This document shows, piece after piece, positions 1 through 8,179 of a DNA stretch of 64,000 nucleotides. Under the pieces are notes generated by a model. That model searched no databases. It was not told the origin of the DNA and saw only the letters and a list, made by a program, of their open reading frames with translations. The stretch lies in contig NZ_RQES01000018.1 in NCBI RefSeq assembly GCF_004769405.1, forward strand, positions 1 to 64,000, in the 5' to 3' direction. The first letter of the stretch is position 1. Each line of letters starts with the position of its first letter. The position numbers were made by a program, and so were the translations under genes. The stretch is from Leptospira selangorensis (lineage in GTDB: Bacteria > Spirochaetota > Leptospiria > Leptospirales > Leptospiraceae).

Positions 1-40
1 GTGTGAGATATTCGCAGTTATATCAATGTTGAAGTTTATG

Positions 41-72
41 AAAAGCCAGAGTAGCAACACTCTGGCTTTTTT
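41..72 (+). terminator. Rho-independent terminator
   Basis: A 12-bp inverted repeat (AAAAGCCAGAGT with ACTCTGGCTTTT) encloses a 6-nt loop and is followed by a T tract. It probably ends a gene lying left of the window. A TGA at positions 4-6 may be that gene's stop codon, but only two codons are visible, so this is inference. Confidence 0.75.
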
Positions 73-167
73 ATTGCATAATGACATGTATTTTGAAAAA
101 GGTTGAATACGGCTTAAGTTATTATAAACAATCGCCGGCCTTGATTTCTTTTTAGGCGGAAAATTTT

Positions 168-1538
168 TTGCTCTTCAATTCATTGGATTTTTTCCTATTC
201 CTACTAGTTGTTTTTATAGTTTACTGGACGTTGCCTAACGTATATCGAAAGGTTTGGTTGATTTCCGCTTCCATATTCTTTTACGGTTTTTGGAGTATCG
301 GATTCTTATTTCATTTTTTAGGAATATTAGCTTTTAATTATTTGTTTTATTATTTTGCTCACGGTTCGTATACCAAGGCAAAAGTTTCCTTCCTTGTTAT
401 TGTAAATCTGTTCAATCTCGCGATTTTTAAATACTTAATCTTTTTCGAAACCATTTTGAATGATTTAGGATTTTCAATCCAAGTTGCATATCCTTTGAAG
501 GATTTTGTACTTCCTCTTGCGATTAGTTTCTATACTTTTCAGATCATAGCTTTTCACATAGATTGTTACAGAGGCGAGCTCAAAGAGAAAGTAAGTCCCG
601 AAGACTTTTTCTTTTTTATACTTTTTTTCCCTCAGCTGATTGCAGGTCCTATTATACGATGGGCTGAACTTAAGAGGCAAATCGATCGTAATAAGTTGCC
701 TCATGCAGATTTGTTGAGAACGGGAAGTGTTCTTATCTTTTTCGGTTTATTGAAGAAAGTGGTTATCGGAGATCAATTAGGAACATTAATAGATCCTGTT
801 TTTCAATCTCCTGAAAAATACAATCAAGCCGCAATCCTATTAAGCGCATATGGTTTTGCTGTTCAGATTTATTCAGATTTTTCCGGTTATTCTGATATTG
901 CCCGTGGACTAGCCATTCTTCTTGGTTTTAATATTCCGAGGAATTTTGATACTCCATATTTCGCAACTACCTTACAAGAGTTTTGGCAAAGATGGCATAT
1001 TACTCTTTCCCGTTGGTTAAGGGATTATTTGTATATTCCCTTGGGCGGAAATAGATCAGGTAAAATTAATACGTATATCAACCTGCTTTTAACGATGTTA
1101 CTGGGCGGGCTTTGGCATGGAGCAAATTACAATTTTTTGATATGGGGAGGTTTGCACGGTTTATTTTTGGCGATAGAAAGGCCTTTTGTCAGGACTTTTC
1201 AGAAGTATTCCAAATTTTGGCAGCTCGGAATCAGAAGTTTGATCATATTTCATTTCGTTTGTATCACTTGGATATTCTTTCGTAGTTCCAGCTTAAGGGA
1301 TGCGATTGTATTTTTCGAAGGATTTACTCGAAATGTAGGTTCTAATTTATCCAATAATAGCCTTGCAGGTTGGTTGATATTTGGAGCGATAGCGCTTCAT
1401 ATACTCGAACGTAATTATCGCAAATTGAATTTTTTAACACAAAAGTTTTGGTTATTGCCAGCTTTTGGTATCGCGTTATTTGCCTTGTTTCCTTCGACAG
1501 TCAATAATGTTATGACTTTCATATATTTCCAATTTTAA
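168..1538 (+). CDS. MBOAT family O-acyltransferase (AlgI/DltB-like)
   Basis: Polytopic inner-membrane protein of 456 residues, close to the usual length of AlgI-type membrane-bound O-acyltransferases. These pass acyl groups, often acetyl, across the membrane to an extracytoplasmic polysaccharide or other acceptor. The family signatures are clear: QRWHITLSRWLRDY with YIPLGGNR around residues 272-297, then GLWHGAN and IWGGLHG around 313-331, which holds the presumed catalytic histidine. The start is TTG with an upstream GGCGGA ribosome site; no closer ATG fits. It sits 11 bp before a DUF1574/SGNH-like gene, the same order as the MBOAT/SGNH pair at 41.4-43.7 kb. The acceptor substrate is unknown. 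Confidence 0.9.
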   Translation: MLFNSLDFFLFLLVVFIVYWTLPNVYRKVWLISASIFFYGFWSIGFLFHFLGILAFNYLFYYFAHGSYTKAKVSFLVIVNLFNLAIFKYLIFFETILNDLGFSIQVAYPLKDFVLPLAISFYTFQIIAFHIDCYRGELKEKVSPEDFFFFILFFPQLIAGPIIRWAELKRQIDRNKLPHADLLRTGSVLIFFGLLKKVVIGDQLGTLIDPVFQSPEKYNQAAILLSAYGFAVQIYSDFSGYSDIARGLAILLGFNIPRNFDTPYFATTLQEFWQRWHITLSRWLRDYLYIPLGGNRSGKINTYINLLLTMLLGGLWHGANYNFLIWGGLHGLFLAIERPFVRTFQKYSKFWQLGIRSLIIFHFVCITWIFFRSSSLRDAIVFFEGFTRNVGSNLSNNSLAGWLIFGAIALHILERNYRKLNFLTQKFWLLPAFGIALFALFPSTVNNVMTFIYFQF

Positions 1539-1549
1539 GGATAGATAGA

Positions 1550-2599
1550 ATGCGTAAAATTTTCTTTATTCTTTCCATTCCTGCTTTTTTCCTTACTCTT
1601 CTTTTACTCGATCGATTTATCACATCCGATCCTGTCATACGGTTTGTTAGAAAACAAAAAACTATGCAGGAGAATTCTTTAGATTTGATCCGATTGAAAC
1701 TCGGTGAATTGGAGCAAACGGATAAAAAGACAGCGGTTTTTTTAGGCTCTTCACAATCCTTTTACTTTTCCACCTTATCGAATAAAGAAAACAATTGGGA
1801 GCCAGAAGCCGGAGTTAAGTTTGGCATCCAGAACGGGTTTGCACTAACCGCCGTCGATTTTTTTGCGGAGATGGCAATTCTCGACGAGATCCTCGAAGCA
1901 AAACGTCGCCCTGATTTTATTGCAGTGGAAATTTCTCCCTTTCTTGCAAATGAGTCCCTTCAGATTTTCAGATGGGATTCGAATATATATGAAAAATCTT
2001 TCTTAGATACTTTCTCTCAGGATGATTTACCTATAGCCTTACGTTCTAAATTTCGTACGGGCAAGTTTTTTAACTCTCTACAATATGGAGTGAGTTTTTA
2101 TAATTTAGCCACATATTCTAAACGTCAAAATGGTTTAGGGATCGATCCTAATGCAATCCAAGGAGTTTTGGAATTCGCATTATTTTCAAGAGAAGAACCG
2201 GACTTAAAAGGGAAAAGAGCCGAAGAATTTTTTGAAGAAGAATATACCAAGACCGGGCAAGCTCAGGATCATTTCGGTTATTATAAAAACTTTCGAGTAT
2301 GGGACGGTTTTTATAATATCTTGCTCCAACGAGTTCGCAAAATGGAAGAGTTAGGTATCAAATATGTTCTTTGGATCCCTGCAATTCATCCAGTACATGA
2401 AAAATACGTCTATAAACCTCAGGGAGTCGAAGAGAAATTCATTTTTGATTTTAAGAAAAGAATGAAAGATTTCGGAGACCTAGTCGTTTTCGATGCCAGG
2501 CCTTTCGGAAGAAATTGTGATTCATGGGCTGATTCCGTTCATTTAGGTTCGGCATGTTATAAAGGTTTGGCCGATTCTTTGTACGGTGCCGGAAAATAA
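1550..2599 (+). CDS. DUF1574-type SGNH-like protein, partner of the MBOAT
   Basis: A 349-residue protein with one N-terminal signal or anchor segment (residues 5-22) and an otherwise soluble, extracytoplasmic body. It carries a GSSQS block near residues 65-69 and a DSVH block with Asp328 and His331. Together these match the Ser block and the D-x-x-H block of SGNH esterases/acetyltransferases such as AlgJ/AlgX. I infer that it accepts the acyl group from the upstream MBOAT and transfers it to a surface glycan. The name DUF1574 comes from recalled similarity to Leptospira proteins; the catalytic role is inferred from motif and context. Confidence 0.72.
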   Translation: MRKIFFILSIPAFFLTLLLLDRFITSDPVIRFVRKQKTMQENSLDLIRLKLGELEQTDKKTAVFLGSSQSFYFSTLSNKENNWEPEAGVKFGIQNGFALTAVDFFAEMAILDEILEAKRRPDFIAVEISPFLANESLQIFRWDSNIYEKSFLDTFSQDDLPIALRSKFRTGKFFNSLQYGVSFYNLATYSKRQNGLGIDPNAIQGVLEFALFSREEPDLKGKRAEEFFEEEYTKTGQAQDHFGYYKNFRVWDGFYNILLQRVRKMEELGIKYVLWIPAIHPVHEKYVYKPQGVEEKFIFDFKKRMKDFGDLVVFDARPFGRNCDSWADSVHLGSACYKGLADSLYGAGK

Positions 2600-2654
2600 T
2601 TTTCCCCAATATAACCCACTTCTCCCATCGAGAATGTCCTCATTAGCCTGAAAA

Positions 2655-2711
2655 ATACTTAAGTAAACGCTTGACTATTTTTCGTTTACTTTGATACTTA
2701 AGTAAATGCTT
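2655..2711 (+). promoter_or_regulatory. Promoter/operator of the ArsR operon, overlapping the start codon
   Basis: Two direct 18-bp copies, ATACTTAAGTAAACGCTT (2655-2672) and ATACTTAAGTAAATGCTT (2694-2711), differ at one base. Between them an inverted copy, CGTTTACTT (2683-2691), faces AAGTAAACG (2661-2669). A -35-like TTGACT (2671-2676) and a -10-like GATACT (2693-2698) fall inside the array. The second copy covers the ATG at 2706. No Shine-Dalgarno sequence precedes that ATG, so the transcript may be leaderless. The layout suggests autorepression by the encoded ArsR protein. Confidence 0.65.
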
Positions 2712-3041
2712 AACAATTCATCCTTAGACAGGATCTTCTATGCTTTGTCGGATCCTACTCGTAGGGATATCGTAGAAAGGCTTAGTAAAAAATCGGCTTC
2801 CGTAAGCGAACTTGCAAGTCCATTGGACATGAGTATGGCTGCAGTCGTTCAACATGTACAAATTTTGGAAGAAAGCGGTTTGATCAAAACCCAGAAAATA
2901 GGCCGAGTGCGCTCTTGTAGGGTTGAAACGAATTCATTGGAACTGATCGAAAGCTGGGTCCACCAGCGCAGAAAATTCTGGGAAAGGAATTTAGATCGAT
3001 TGGGAGAATTTTTGGAAAAAACGGAGAAAGGAAAGAAGTGA
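2706..3041 (+). CDS. ArsR family winged-helix transcriptional regulator
   Basis: A 111-residue winged-helix repressor. It has the ArsR opening (LDRIFYALSDPTRRDIVERL), then a recognition helix region around residues 38-60 (MSMAAVVQHVQILEESGLI) and a wing ending near residue 75. No obvious CxC metal site is seen, so it belongs with the ArsR members that travel with SRPBCC proteins rather than with metal sensors. The start at ATG 2706 lies within an operator copy. It overlaps the next gene by 4 nt (GTGA) if the GTG start of that gene is used. It probably represses its own operon. Confidence 0.9.
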   Translation: MLNNSSLDRIFYALSDPTRRDIVERLSKKSASVSELASPLDMSMAAVVQHVQILEESGLIKTQKIGRVRSCRVETNSLELIESWVHQRRKFWERNLDRLGEFLEKTEKGKK

Positions 3042-3043
3042 TT

Positions 3044-3520
3044 ATGGAAAACCTAAAGGTTGCTCACGAAATTTTTAGCATAGAAAGAGTGTATAAATCC
3101 GATCCTGAATCCGTATATTCCGCATGGAGTAATCTAGAAGCAAAAGCGAATTGGTTTATCGGTCCTGGAGATTGGTCAGTCGTACAGAGAAAGCTGGATT
3201 TCCGAATAGGCGGAGAAGAGGTACTACATGGTCGTTTTCCAAACGGAAAAGAAACTTTATACAAAGCAAGATTTTCCGATCTAATCGAAAACCGAAGGAT
3301 CGTTTTTGTGTATGATATGATCTTAAGCGGAAAGATCCACTCAGTGTCCATTGCTTCTGTGGAGATCGAAAAAGTAGATTCTTCTTCTACAAAACTAACG
3401 TTCACGGAACAAGTTGCATTTTTAGACCAAACCATCGGAAGAGAAGGTGTTGCTTCCAGGAAAGAAGGAACTTTGGCACATCTGGTCAGATTAACGGACT
3501 ATCTTGAAAAAGTCAAATAA
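3044..3520 (+). CDS. SRPBCC (AHSA1-like) domain protein
   Basis: A protein of about 158 residues with the START-like/AHSA1 fold pattern: IERVYKSDPESVYSAWSN at the start, WFIGPGDW and FRIGGEEV in the middle, TKLTFTEQVAFLDQ near the end, and a closing amphipathic helix. ArsR-SRPBCC gene pairs are very common, and these proteins are thought to bind small hydrophobic ligands. The start at ATG 3044 lies about 8 nt after GGAAAG. A GTG at 3038 is in frame but too close to that ribosome site. The ligand is unknown. Confidence 0.85.
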   Translation: MENLKVAHEIFSIERVYKSDPESVYSAWSNLEAKANWFIGPGDWSVVQRKLDFRIGGEEVLHGRFPNGKETLYKARFSDLIENRRIVFVYDMILSGKIHSVSIASVEIEKVDSSSTKLTFTEQVAFLDQTIGREGVASRKEGTLAHLVRLTDYLEKVK

Positions 3521-3531
3521 GGAGAACTAAC

Positions 3532-4422
3532 ATGAAAATTAAAGATTTACTATATTCTATTTTTATACTATTTACGGTTGCTACTTGTTCGGGAGGCTCA
3601 CCTTTACAGCTTCGGGAAACACCTATTAAAATTTCATCTGAGCCGATCGAAAAAGGTCTCGCTCCTATCAGAGATATACAAATGTATTATGAGATCCACG
3701 GCAAAAAAGATGGAATTCCACTTGTTCTGCTAAATGGCGGAGGCTCGACGATAGAAGTGACTTATAGTAGAATTCTTCCTATTCTCGCCCAAAATCGTAA
3801 AGTGATCGCGCTGGATGAACAAGGGCATGGAAGAACTACCGATAGAAATGCGCCGGTTAGTTTCGAAACCTCCGCGGAAGATGTAGTCGCTCTTCTGAAA
3901 TTTCTAAAAGTAGAACAAGTAGATATTTTCGGCTTTAGTAATGGAGCGAGTGTCGCTTTGAATGTGGCGATCAAACATCCAAAACTAGTGCGTAAACTCG
4001 TATTTGCTTCTTCCATTACAAAGAGAGAAGGGGCTTATCCTATGTTTTGGAATTTTATGAAGAATGCTACTTTTGAAAATATGCCTCAAGCACTAAAGGA
4101 CGCTTTTTTAAAAGTAAATCCGGATCCTAAAAAATTGCATACGATGTATGAGAAAGATGCTGCTAGAATGCGCAACTTCAAGGATCTTAGCGATAAAGAA
4201 ATTAGAACTGTTGGAATTCCAACTTTGATCCTGCTTGGAGATAGAGATGTTCCAAAACTGGAACATGCAGTTGAGATGGTCCGAATGATACCGAAAGCAA
4301 GGCTTTTAGTTTTGCCTGGAGGACATGGGGATTATTTAGGAGAAGCGATCATGTCCCAAGGAAAGGATCGATATCCTGAATTGACCTCGGCTTTGATCCA
4401 AGATTTTTTGGATTCTCCATAA
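3532..4422 (+). CDS. Alpha/beta hydrolase, predicted lipoprotein
   Basis: A 296-residue alpha/beta-hydrolase with a lipoprotein-type signal peptide ending in TVATC (Cys at about residue 19). The nucleophile elbow is GFSNG (Ser about 135). The acid is probably in LLGDRDVP (about residue 237) and the histidine in PGGHGDY (about 265), giving a complete catalytic triad in the right order. GGGST around residues 69-73 is the oxyanion region. It lies 11 bp after the SRPBCC gene with an AGGAG ribosome site, so it is the third gene of the ArsR-controlled operon. The substrate is not predictable from sequence. Confidence 0.88.
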   Translation: MKIKDLLYSIFILFTVATCSGGSPLQLRETPIKISSEPIEKGLAPIRDIQMYYEIHGKKDGIPLVLLNGGGSTIEVTYSRILPILAQNRKVIALDEQGHGRTTDRNAPVSFETSAEDVVALLKFLKVEQVDIFGFSNGASVALNVAIKHPKLVRKLVFASSITKREGAYPMFWNFMKNATFENMPQALKDAFLKVNPDPKKLHTMYEKDAARMRNFKDLSDKEIRTVGIPTLILLGDRDVPKLEHAVEMVRMIPKARLLVLPGGHGDYLGEAIMSQGKDRYPELTSALIQDFLDSP

Positions 4423-4482
4423 AGGTGAGATCAAAATCCGGATCCAATCAGTCTATTTTCTAAATATAGATTGGGAAAAAAC

Positions 4483-4953
4483 ATGCTAGATTGGATTAAA
4501 AATTGGATTAAGGATCGAAAGACAATACAGAGGGGAAGGGAATTATTTTCTAAGATCCAAGATGGAGATAAACAAGGTTTCAGAAAAATTTTGGATCTGA
4601 TACCCAATAAGGGTGAATTGAAAGAATGTACTAAAGGCCTTTTAGGCTTTTGTGCTTCCGAGATCCAAGACCCTTTTTATTTGGAAACATTGTTGAATGC
4701 CGGTTTGGATCCGAACCTTCCGGATAGAAACGGGATCTTTCCTATTCATAAAGCTGTGGAAAATGGTAAGATCAAACCTGTTCAGATCCTTTTGGAACAT
4801 GGAGCGGATCCCAATGTTGCGGATCCGAAGGGTGTGACTCCATTACATATTTCTTATAGTTACGATGGATTGGCGGAAATTTCGGAACTTTTGATCTCAA
4901 GTGGCGCAGACACGGAAAAAAGAGATAATTTGGGTAAAAGATATTTAATGTAA
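4483..4953 (+). CDS. Ankyrin repeat protein
   Basis: A cytoplasmic protein of 156 residues. The C-terminal half holds three ankyrin repeats: one around LLNAGLDPNLPDRNGIFPIH, one around LLEHGADPNVADPKGVTPLH and a last one ending in LLISSGADTEKRDNLG. Such repeats bind partner proteins; nothing indicates which. ATG 4483 is preferred over an in-frame TTG at 4471, because GGGA lies at the right distance before the ATG and no ribosome site precedes the TTG. It is followed by a strong inverted repeat. Confidence 0.85.
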   Translation: MLDWIKNWIKDRKTIQRGRELFSKIQDGDKQGFRKILDLIPNKGELKECTKGLLGFCASEIQDPFYLETLLNAGLDPNLPDRNGIFPIHKAVENGKIKPVQILLEHGADPNVADPKGVTPLHISYSYDGLAEISELLISSGADTEKRDNLGKRYLM

Positions 4954-4961
4954 TTTCGACT

Positions 4962-4999
4962 GTAGGAACTCCCACATGCGATTCCCGTGGAGTTCCTAC
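4962..4999. repeat. Inverted repeat of the GTAGGAACTCC element
   Basis: GTAGGAACTCC (4962-4972) faces its exact reverse complement GGAGTTCCTAC (4989-4999). A stem of 11 bp or more with a short loop lies just after the ankyrin gene, so it may act as a terminator, although there is no T tract. The same 11-mer recurs exactly at 41432-41442. Near-copies occur at 22010-22020, 34102-34112 and 34122-34132, all intergenic. Confidence 0.75.
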
Positions 5000-5107
5000 T
5001 CAGTTTAACTAAAATTCCCACACTTTGTATTTAAAATTTCATATTCAATCCGAATATTTTGGAATATTTTATAATCAGGATCTTTCCCATTTCTATCCGA
5101 GATCACG

Positions 5108-6226
5108 ATGGGAATCTATTTAAAAAAAGTCTGGCTACTTCTTCTTTTATTCTTTGGTGTATGCTCCAAAGTGGAAAATTTTCCATACTCTTCCTATACT
5201 ATTCAATTCGACGAGAAGCCAGGGATCATATCCTTATCTAAATGGGCAACAGAAGTACAATTCCAATCAAGCAAATCTAAGATCCGTACAAATGCGATTT
5301 TAGTACTCCAAAATGGAAAAACGATATTAGAAGTTTACTCATCCGAATTCGGACCGAAAACATTGCATCCAACCTGGTCCATCAGTAAATTTTTATTGAA
5401 CGGAGCAGTCGGCCAAGCCGCGGCCCTAGGAAAATTGGATTTAGAAAAACCGGTCCAATTTTATCTCCCAAAATTTACTCTATCAAATTCTGAAGAACTA
5501 AAAGTAAAACATCTGCTCTTCTTCGCATCCGGAATCGACTGGAAAGAAAGGTATGAATGGGCACCTTTTAATTCGGATATTCTGGAAATATTGTATGGGG
5601 AAGGAAATCGAGATATAACCGACTACATTTCTAAATTAAAATTTTCTCATGTTCCTGGGGAAAAAATTTCCTATTCCAGCGGAGATTCTAACCTGTTATC
5701 TGCTGTTTTGAGTTCCGTAGAAAAAAATTTTCCTGAGTCCTATTTTAAGCGGATCGGGATTGAATCATATATTTGGGAAAGAGACGGTAAAGGAGTTCCA
5801 GTAGCTTCTTCTTATGCCTATTTATCCGCAAGAGATCTTGCAAAAATCGGACTTTTGTATTCTGAAGAAATTTCAGGAAATCCATTCGGTATTTTTTCCA
5901 AGGATTGGATCTCTAAAACATTTCGAATCTATGATCTTAAGAGTAAAAGACCTTGGTATTTGGATGCACTCCGTATTCCAAGTATGGGGGGACATGTATA
6001 TCTGAATCAATTTTCTCCAGACTCAAAAGATCTATATTATCCGGGGCTTTCTTCTGGATCCTTTTTTGCTTCAGGTCATTGGGGGCAATATATGATCGTG
6101 GATCCTGAGAAAAAATTGGTGGTAGTTCGTTTGGGAAATGATAGAGGTGCAAGATTTCCTATGAGAGAATTTTTAAATCGTTTGCTTCCTATTTTAAATG
6201 AGAATGAGCACGGAATATCTCCATGA
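5108..6226 (+). CDS. Serine hydrolase, beta-lactamase (class C-like) family, predicted lipoprotein
   Basis: A 372-residue member of the serine beta-lactamase/DD-peptidase-like superfamily. A lipoprotein signal ends in FGVC (about residue 19). The active-site S-x-x-K is SISK (Ser91, Lys94). YSSGDSNLL stands where these proteins carry the Y-x-N-type motif. SGHWGQ near residue 325 resembles the third (H/K)-x-G motif, followed by the usual LVVVRLGND strand. Similar proteins are mostly esterases or peptidases, so antibiotic resistance should not be assumed. The end overlaps the next gene by 4 nt. Confidence 0.87.
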   Translation: MGIYLKKVWLLLLLFFGVCSKVENFPYSSYTIQFDEKPGIISLSKWATEVQFQSSKSKIRTNAILVLQNGKTILEVYSSEFGPKTLHPTWSISKFLLNGAVGQAAALGKLDLEKPVQFYLPKFTLSNSEELKVKHLLFFASGIDWKERYEWAPFNSDILEILYGEGNRDITDYISKLKFSHVPGEKISYSSGDSNLLSAVLSSVEKNFPESYFKRIGIESYIWERDGKGVPVASSYAYLSARDLAKIGLLYSEEISGNPFGIFSKDWISKTFRIYDLKSKRPWYLDALRIPSMGGHVYLNQFSPDSKDLYYPGLSSGSFFASGHWGQYMIVDPEKKLVVVRLGNDRGARFPMREFLNRLLPILNENEHGISP

Positions 6227-6552
6227 AGAATTTTATAAAAGTATTATATATTCTCGGAGCTATCTTTCTGATATTGTTTTTGTTTATATTCTCCATATGG
6301 AAATGGAGAATTCTTCCCGACTCACTCGGCAGAACATATTCTACTTTTGCCGCAAAAGAAGGTTGTTCTTGTTTATTCGTTTCTAAAGGTTCTGAAAAAT
6401 ATTGTAAGGATTATACAAAACAATTTTTTTCTCCGGATCTTTGGATTCAGGATGATAATTCTCTGTCTATCGAATTTTACACCTTATTTACCAATTTTAA
6501 ATCAAAGGCTATTTTTAAACCAAAGCAAGGTTGTAGCTTATATTTCCCTTGA
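6223..6552 (+). CDS. Small membrane-anchored protein of unknown function
   Basis: A 109-residue protein with one N-terminal transmembrane helix (residues 5-28) and a short extracytoplasmic domain containing four cysteines (EGCSC, YC, GC). The start codon overlaps the hydrolase stop (ATGA), so the two are probably translationally coupled and work together. The domain could be held by disulfides. I do not recognise the family. Confidence 0.7.
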   Translation: MKNFIKVLYILGAIFLILFLFIFSIWKWRILPDSLGRTYSTFAAKEGCSCLFVSKGSEKYCKDYTKQFFSPDLWIQDDNSLSIEFYTLFTNFKSKAIFKPKQGCSLYFP

Positions 6553-6689
6553 AAACTCTTCAAGAAGCGCCTAACGAAGGTAAATAACTTCAAAAAAATT
6601 GAAAATTCTGAATCGGATATAACTTTTTTCTGGCTCAATCAGAGGGAGAATGTATAGATTGTAGTGCTATATTGATTGGGTAGGCTTAA

Positions 6690-7514
6690 ATGCTAGGTTT
6701 TCGTTTTTTCTCTTGTTTGTTTTTATTTTTACTTCCCGTATTCCTCTGGTCAGAGCCGAATCCAGGGCAGTCGGAACATCCTTACGGATTTTATAAAGGG
6801 ATTTTTCTTTTATCGGGAACTACCGGAAATTCTTTTCAGACAGGAGGAAGTCTGATCTCGAGGGAAAAAGAGGTTCAAAAAAATCTGAAAGCGGAATCTG
6901 CCTCGGGTCATACTCCTCTTAAGCTACTTGGTCAGGATGCGTCTCCTTTATTAGGTCTTCCTAATTCTCAGTTTTCTACTCCCGTATCTTATCGTTTATT
7001 TTTTGAATACGGAGTAACGGATAAGATTGGTTTGGGATTTGCCGCTAGTTCTTTTTCAATGGATGTGACCAATAATAGGGAATATATAGATCTTTCTCGT
7101 CTATCTCCGAGCCAGCCGAACCCTACTTATGTGGAGGCGCTTCCTTATACTAAAAGATTTTATAATGATAAAATGTATTCTTTAGCAGTCTCTTTTCACC
7201 CTCTTTCTCGATCTCGTATAGATCCTTTCGTCAACTTAGAAGCAGGGATCGTACAATATACCACTAGCTCTAGAAATATTCATCCAAGCACTGCCTTCGA
7301 ACCGGCCACTTCAACTGGTACGGGTTATGGAGTGAGGGCAGGTGCCGGTGTGAATTTTTTTCTAACTCCTGAGTTCGGGTTACAATTGGAAGTCTCCGGT
7401 CAGAAAAAATGGCTTAAGTCGGATATTATCGGAAATACAAGTTTGGAATCTGTTCAGATCCAAATGGGCTTCTTGTTTAATTTCGAAAACATCGCTAAAT
7501 ATTCCGAAAGGTAA
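6690..7514 (+). CDS. Predicted outer-membrane beta-barrel protein
   Basis: A 274-residue protein with a cleavable signal peptide (hydrophobic residues 4-20, ending near WSEP). The body has alternating amphipathic strands such as YRLFFEYGVTDKIGLGFAASS, YSLAVSFHPLSR, TGYGVRAGAGVNFF and FGLQLEVSGQKKW. This fits a small outer-membrane barrel, comparable in style to OmpW/OmpA-like barrels, but no family signature was found. It lies 6 bp before a run of three small lipoproteins and may share their transcript. Function unknown. Confidence 0.72.
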   Translation: MLGFRFFSCLFLFLLPVFLWSEPNPGQSEHPYGFYKGIFLLSGTTGNSFQTGGSLISREKEVQKNLKAESASGHTPLKLLGQDASPLLGLPNSQFSTPVSYRLFFEYGVTDKIGLGFAASSFSMDVTNNREYIDLSRLSPSQPNPTYVEALPYTKRFYNDKMYSLAVSFHPLSRSRIDPFVNLEAGIVQYTTSSRNIHPSTAFEPATSTGTGYGVRAGAGVNFFLTPEFGLQLEVSGQKKWLKSDIIGNTSLESVQIQMGFLFNFENIAKYSER

Positions 7515-7520
7515 ATCAGT

Positions 7521-7808
7521 TTGAATCGAATTATATTTTCTATTCTTCTGGTGTTTACGCTCGAAGCTTGTAAGGGAATCATTTATCGTCAGGAAAAGAT
7601 CCCTGGTAAGATTGGAAATGTGGAAGGCAGAAAAAGCGCCAAAGTATGCGCTTATAATTTTCTATTCTTAGTTTCTGCCGGGGATGCTAGTATAACGGAA
7701 GCAAAACGTGTAGGTGAAATTGATCGGATACATTCCGTAGAAATCGAAGTCTCTTCCTTTCTTTTTATCTTTTTCAGACGTCATTGTTTGATCTTAACGG
7801 GGGATTAG
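7521..7808 (+). CDS. TRL-like lipoprotein (copy 1 of 3)
   Basis: A 95-residue predicted lipoprotein starting with TTG, with lipobox TLEAC (Cys about residue 17). The C-terminal part follows the TRL-like pattern: a K-x-C block (AKVCAYNFLFL), a glycine-aspartate-alanine turn (SAGDASITEAKR), an I-x-x-I-H-S strand and a final C-x-x-x-x-G-[DE]. The next two genes share the same outline, so the three form a diverged tandem family. The function of TRL-like proteins is unknown. Confidence 0.72.
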   Translation: MNRIIFSILLVFTLEACKGIIYRQEKIPGKIGNVEGRKSAKVCAYNFLFLVSAGDASITEAKRVGEIDRIHSVEIEVSSFLFIFFRRHCLILTGD

Positions 7809-7810
7809 AT

Positions 7811-8176
7811 ATGATTCGTAGATCTTTTTATAAAAATAGAAAACAATTATCTTTTAAAGTTTTATTTGTAATCCTATCGATCTATCTCCTTGGCTTGGAT
7901 TGTATGAGTTTGGGAGATTCCTATCGCCCCATCCCTGGACTTCTCTATAATAGTGTGTCCTTCGACGGAGATTTTAATCCTCAGAATTCTGTTCGACCCT
8001 TACGATTCGGAAAAGGATGTGTCCATCATATTTTTAGGATCTACTCATGGGGAGATGCGGCGGCCGGTTCCATAGCTTGGAGGGAATTAATTACGAAAAT
8101 ATCATATATAGATCATAGTGTGACGGATTTCTTTATTTTCTATGGAAGATATTGTACCTATGTTTACGGAGAATGA
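7811..8176 (+). CDS. TRL-like lipoprotein (copy 2 of 3)
   Basis: A predicted lipoprotein of about 121 residues. The start at ATG 7811 has a strong GGGGGA ribosome site at 7798-7803. An in-frame ATG at 7784 would overlap the previous gene and lacks this site. The hydrophobic signal (FKVLFVILSIYLLGLDC) ends in a cysteine. Shared features with its neighbours are FGKGCVHHIF, WGDAAAGSIAWRE, IDHSV and the terminal RYCTYVYGE. It is separated by 2 bp from the gene before and 3 bp from the gene after. Confidence 0.72.
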   Translation: MIRRSFYKNRKQLSFKVLFVILSIYLLGLDCMSLGDSYRPIPGLLYNSVSFDGDFNPQNSVRPLRFGKGCVHHIFRIYSWGDAAAGSIAWRELITKISYIDHSVTDFFIFYGRYCTYVYGE

Positions 8177-8179
8177 TAT

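Noticed and set aside
5108..6226. Beta-lactamase resistance gene
   Set aside because: The S-x-x-K fold is present, but the lipoprotein signal and the motif variants fit a general serine hydrolase better; resistance is not supported.
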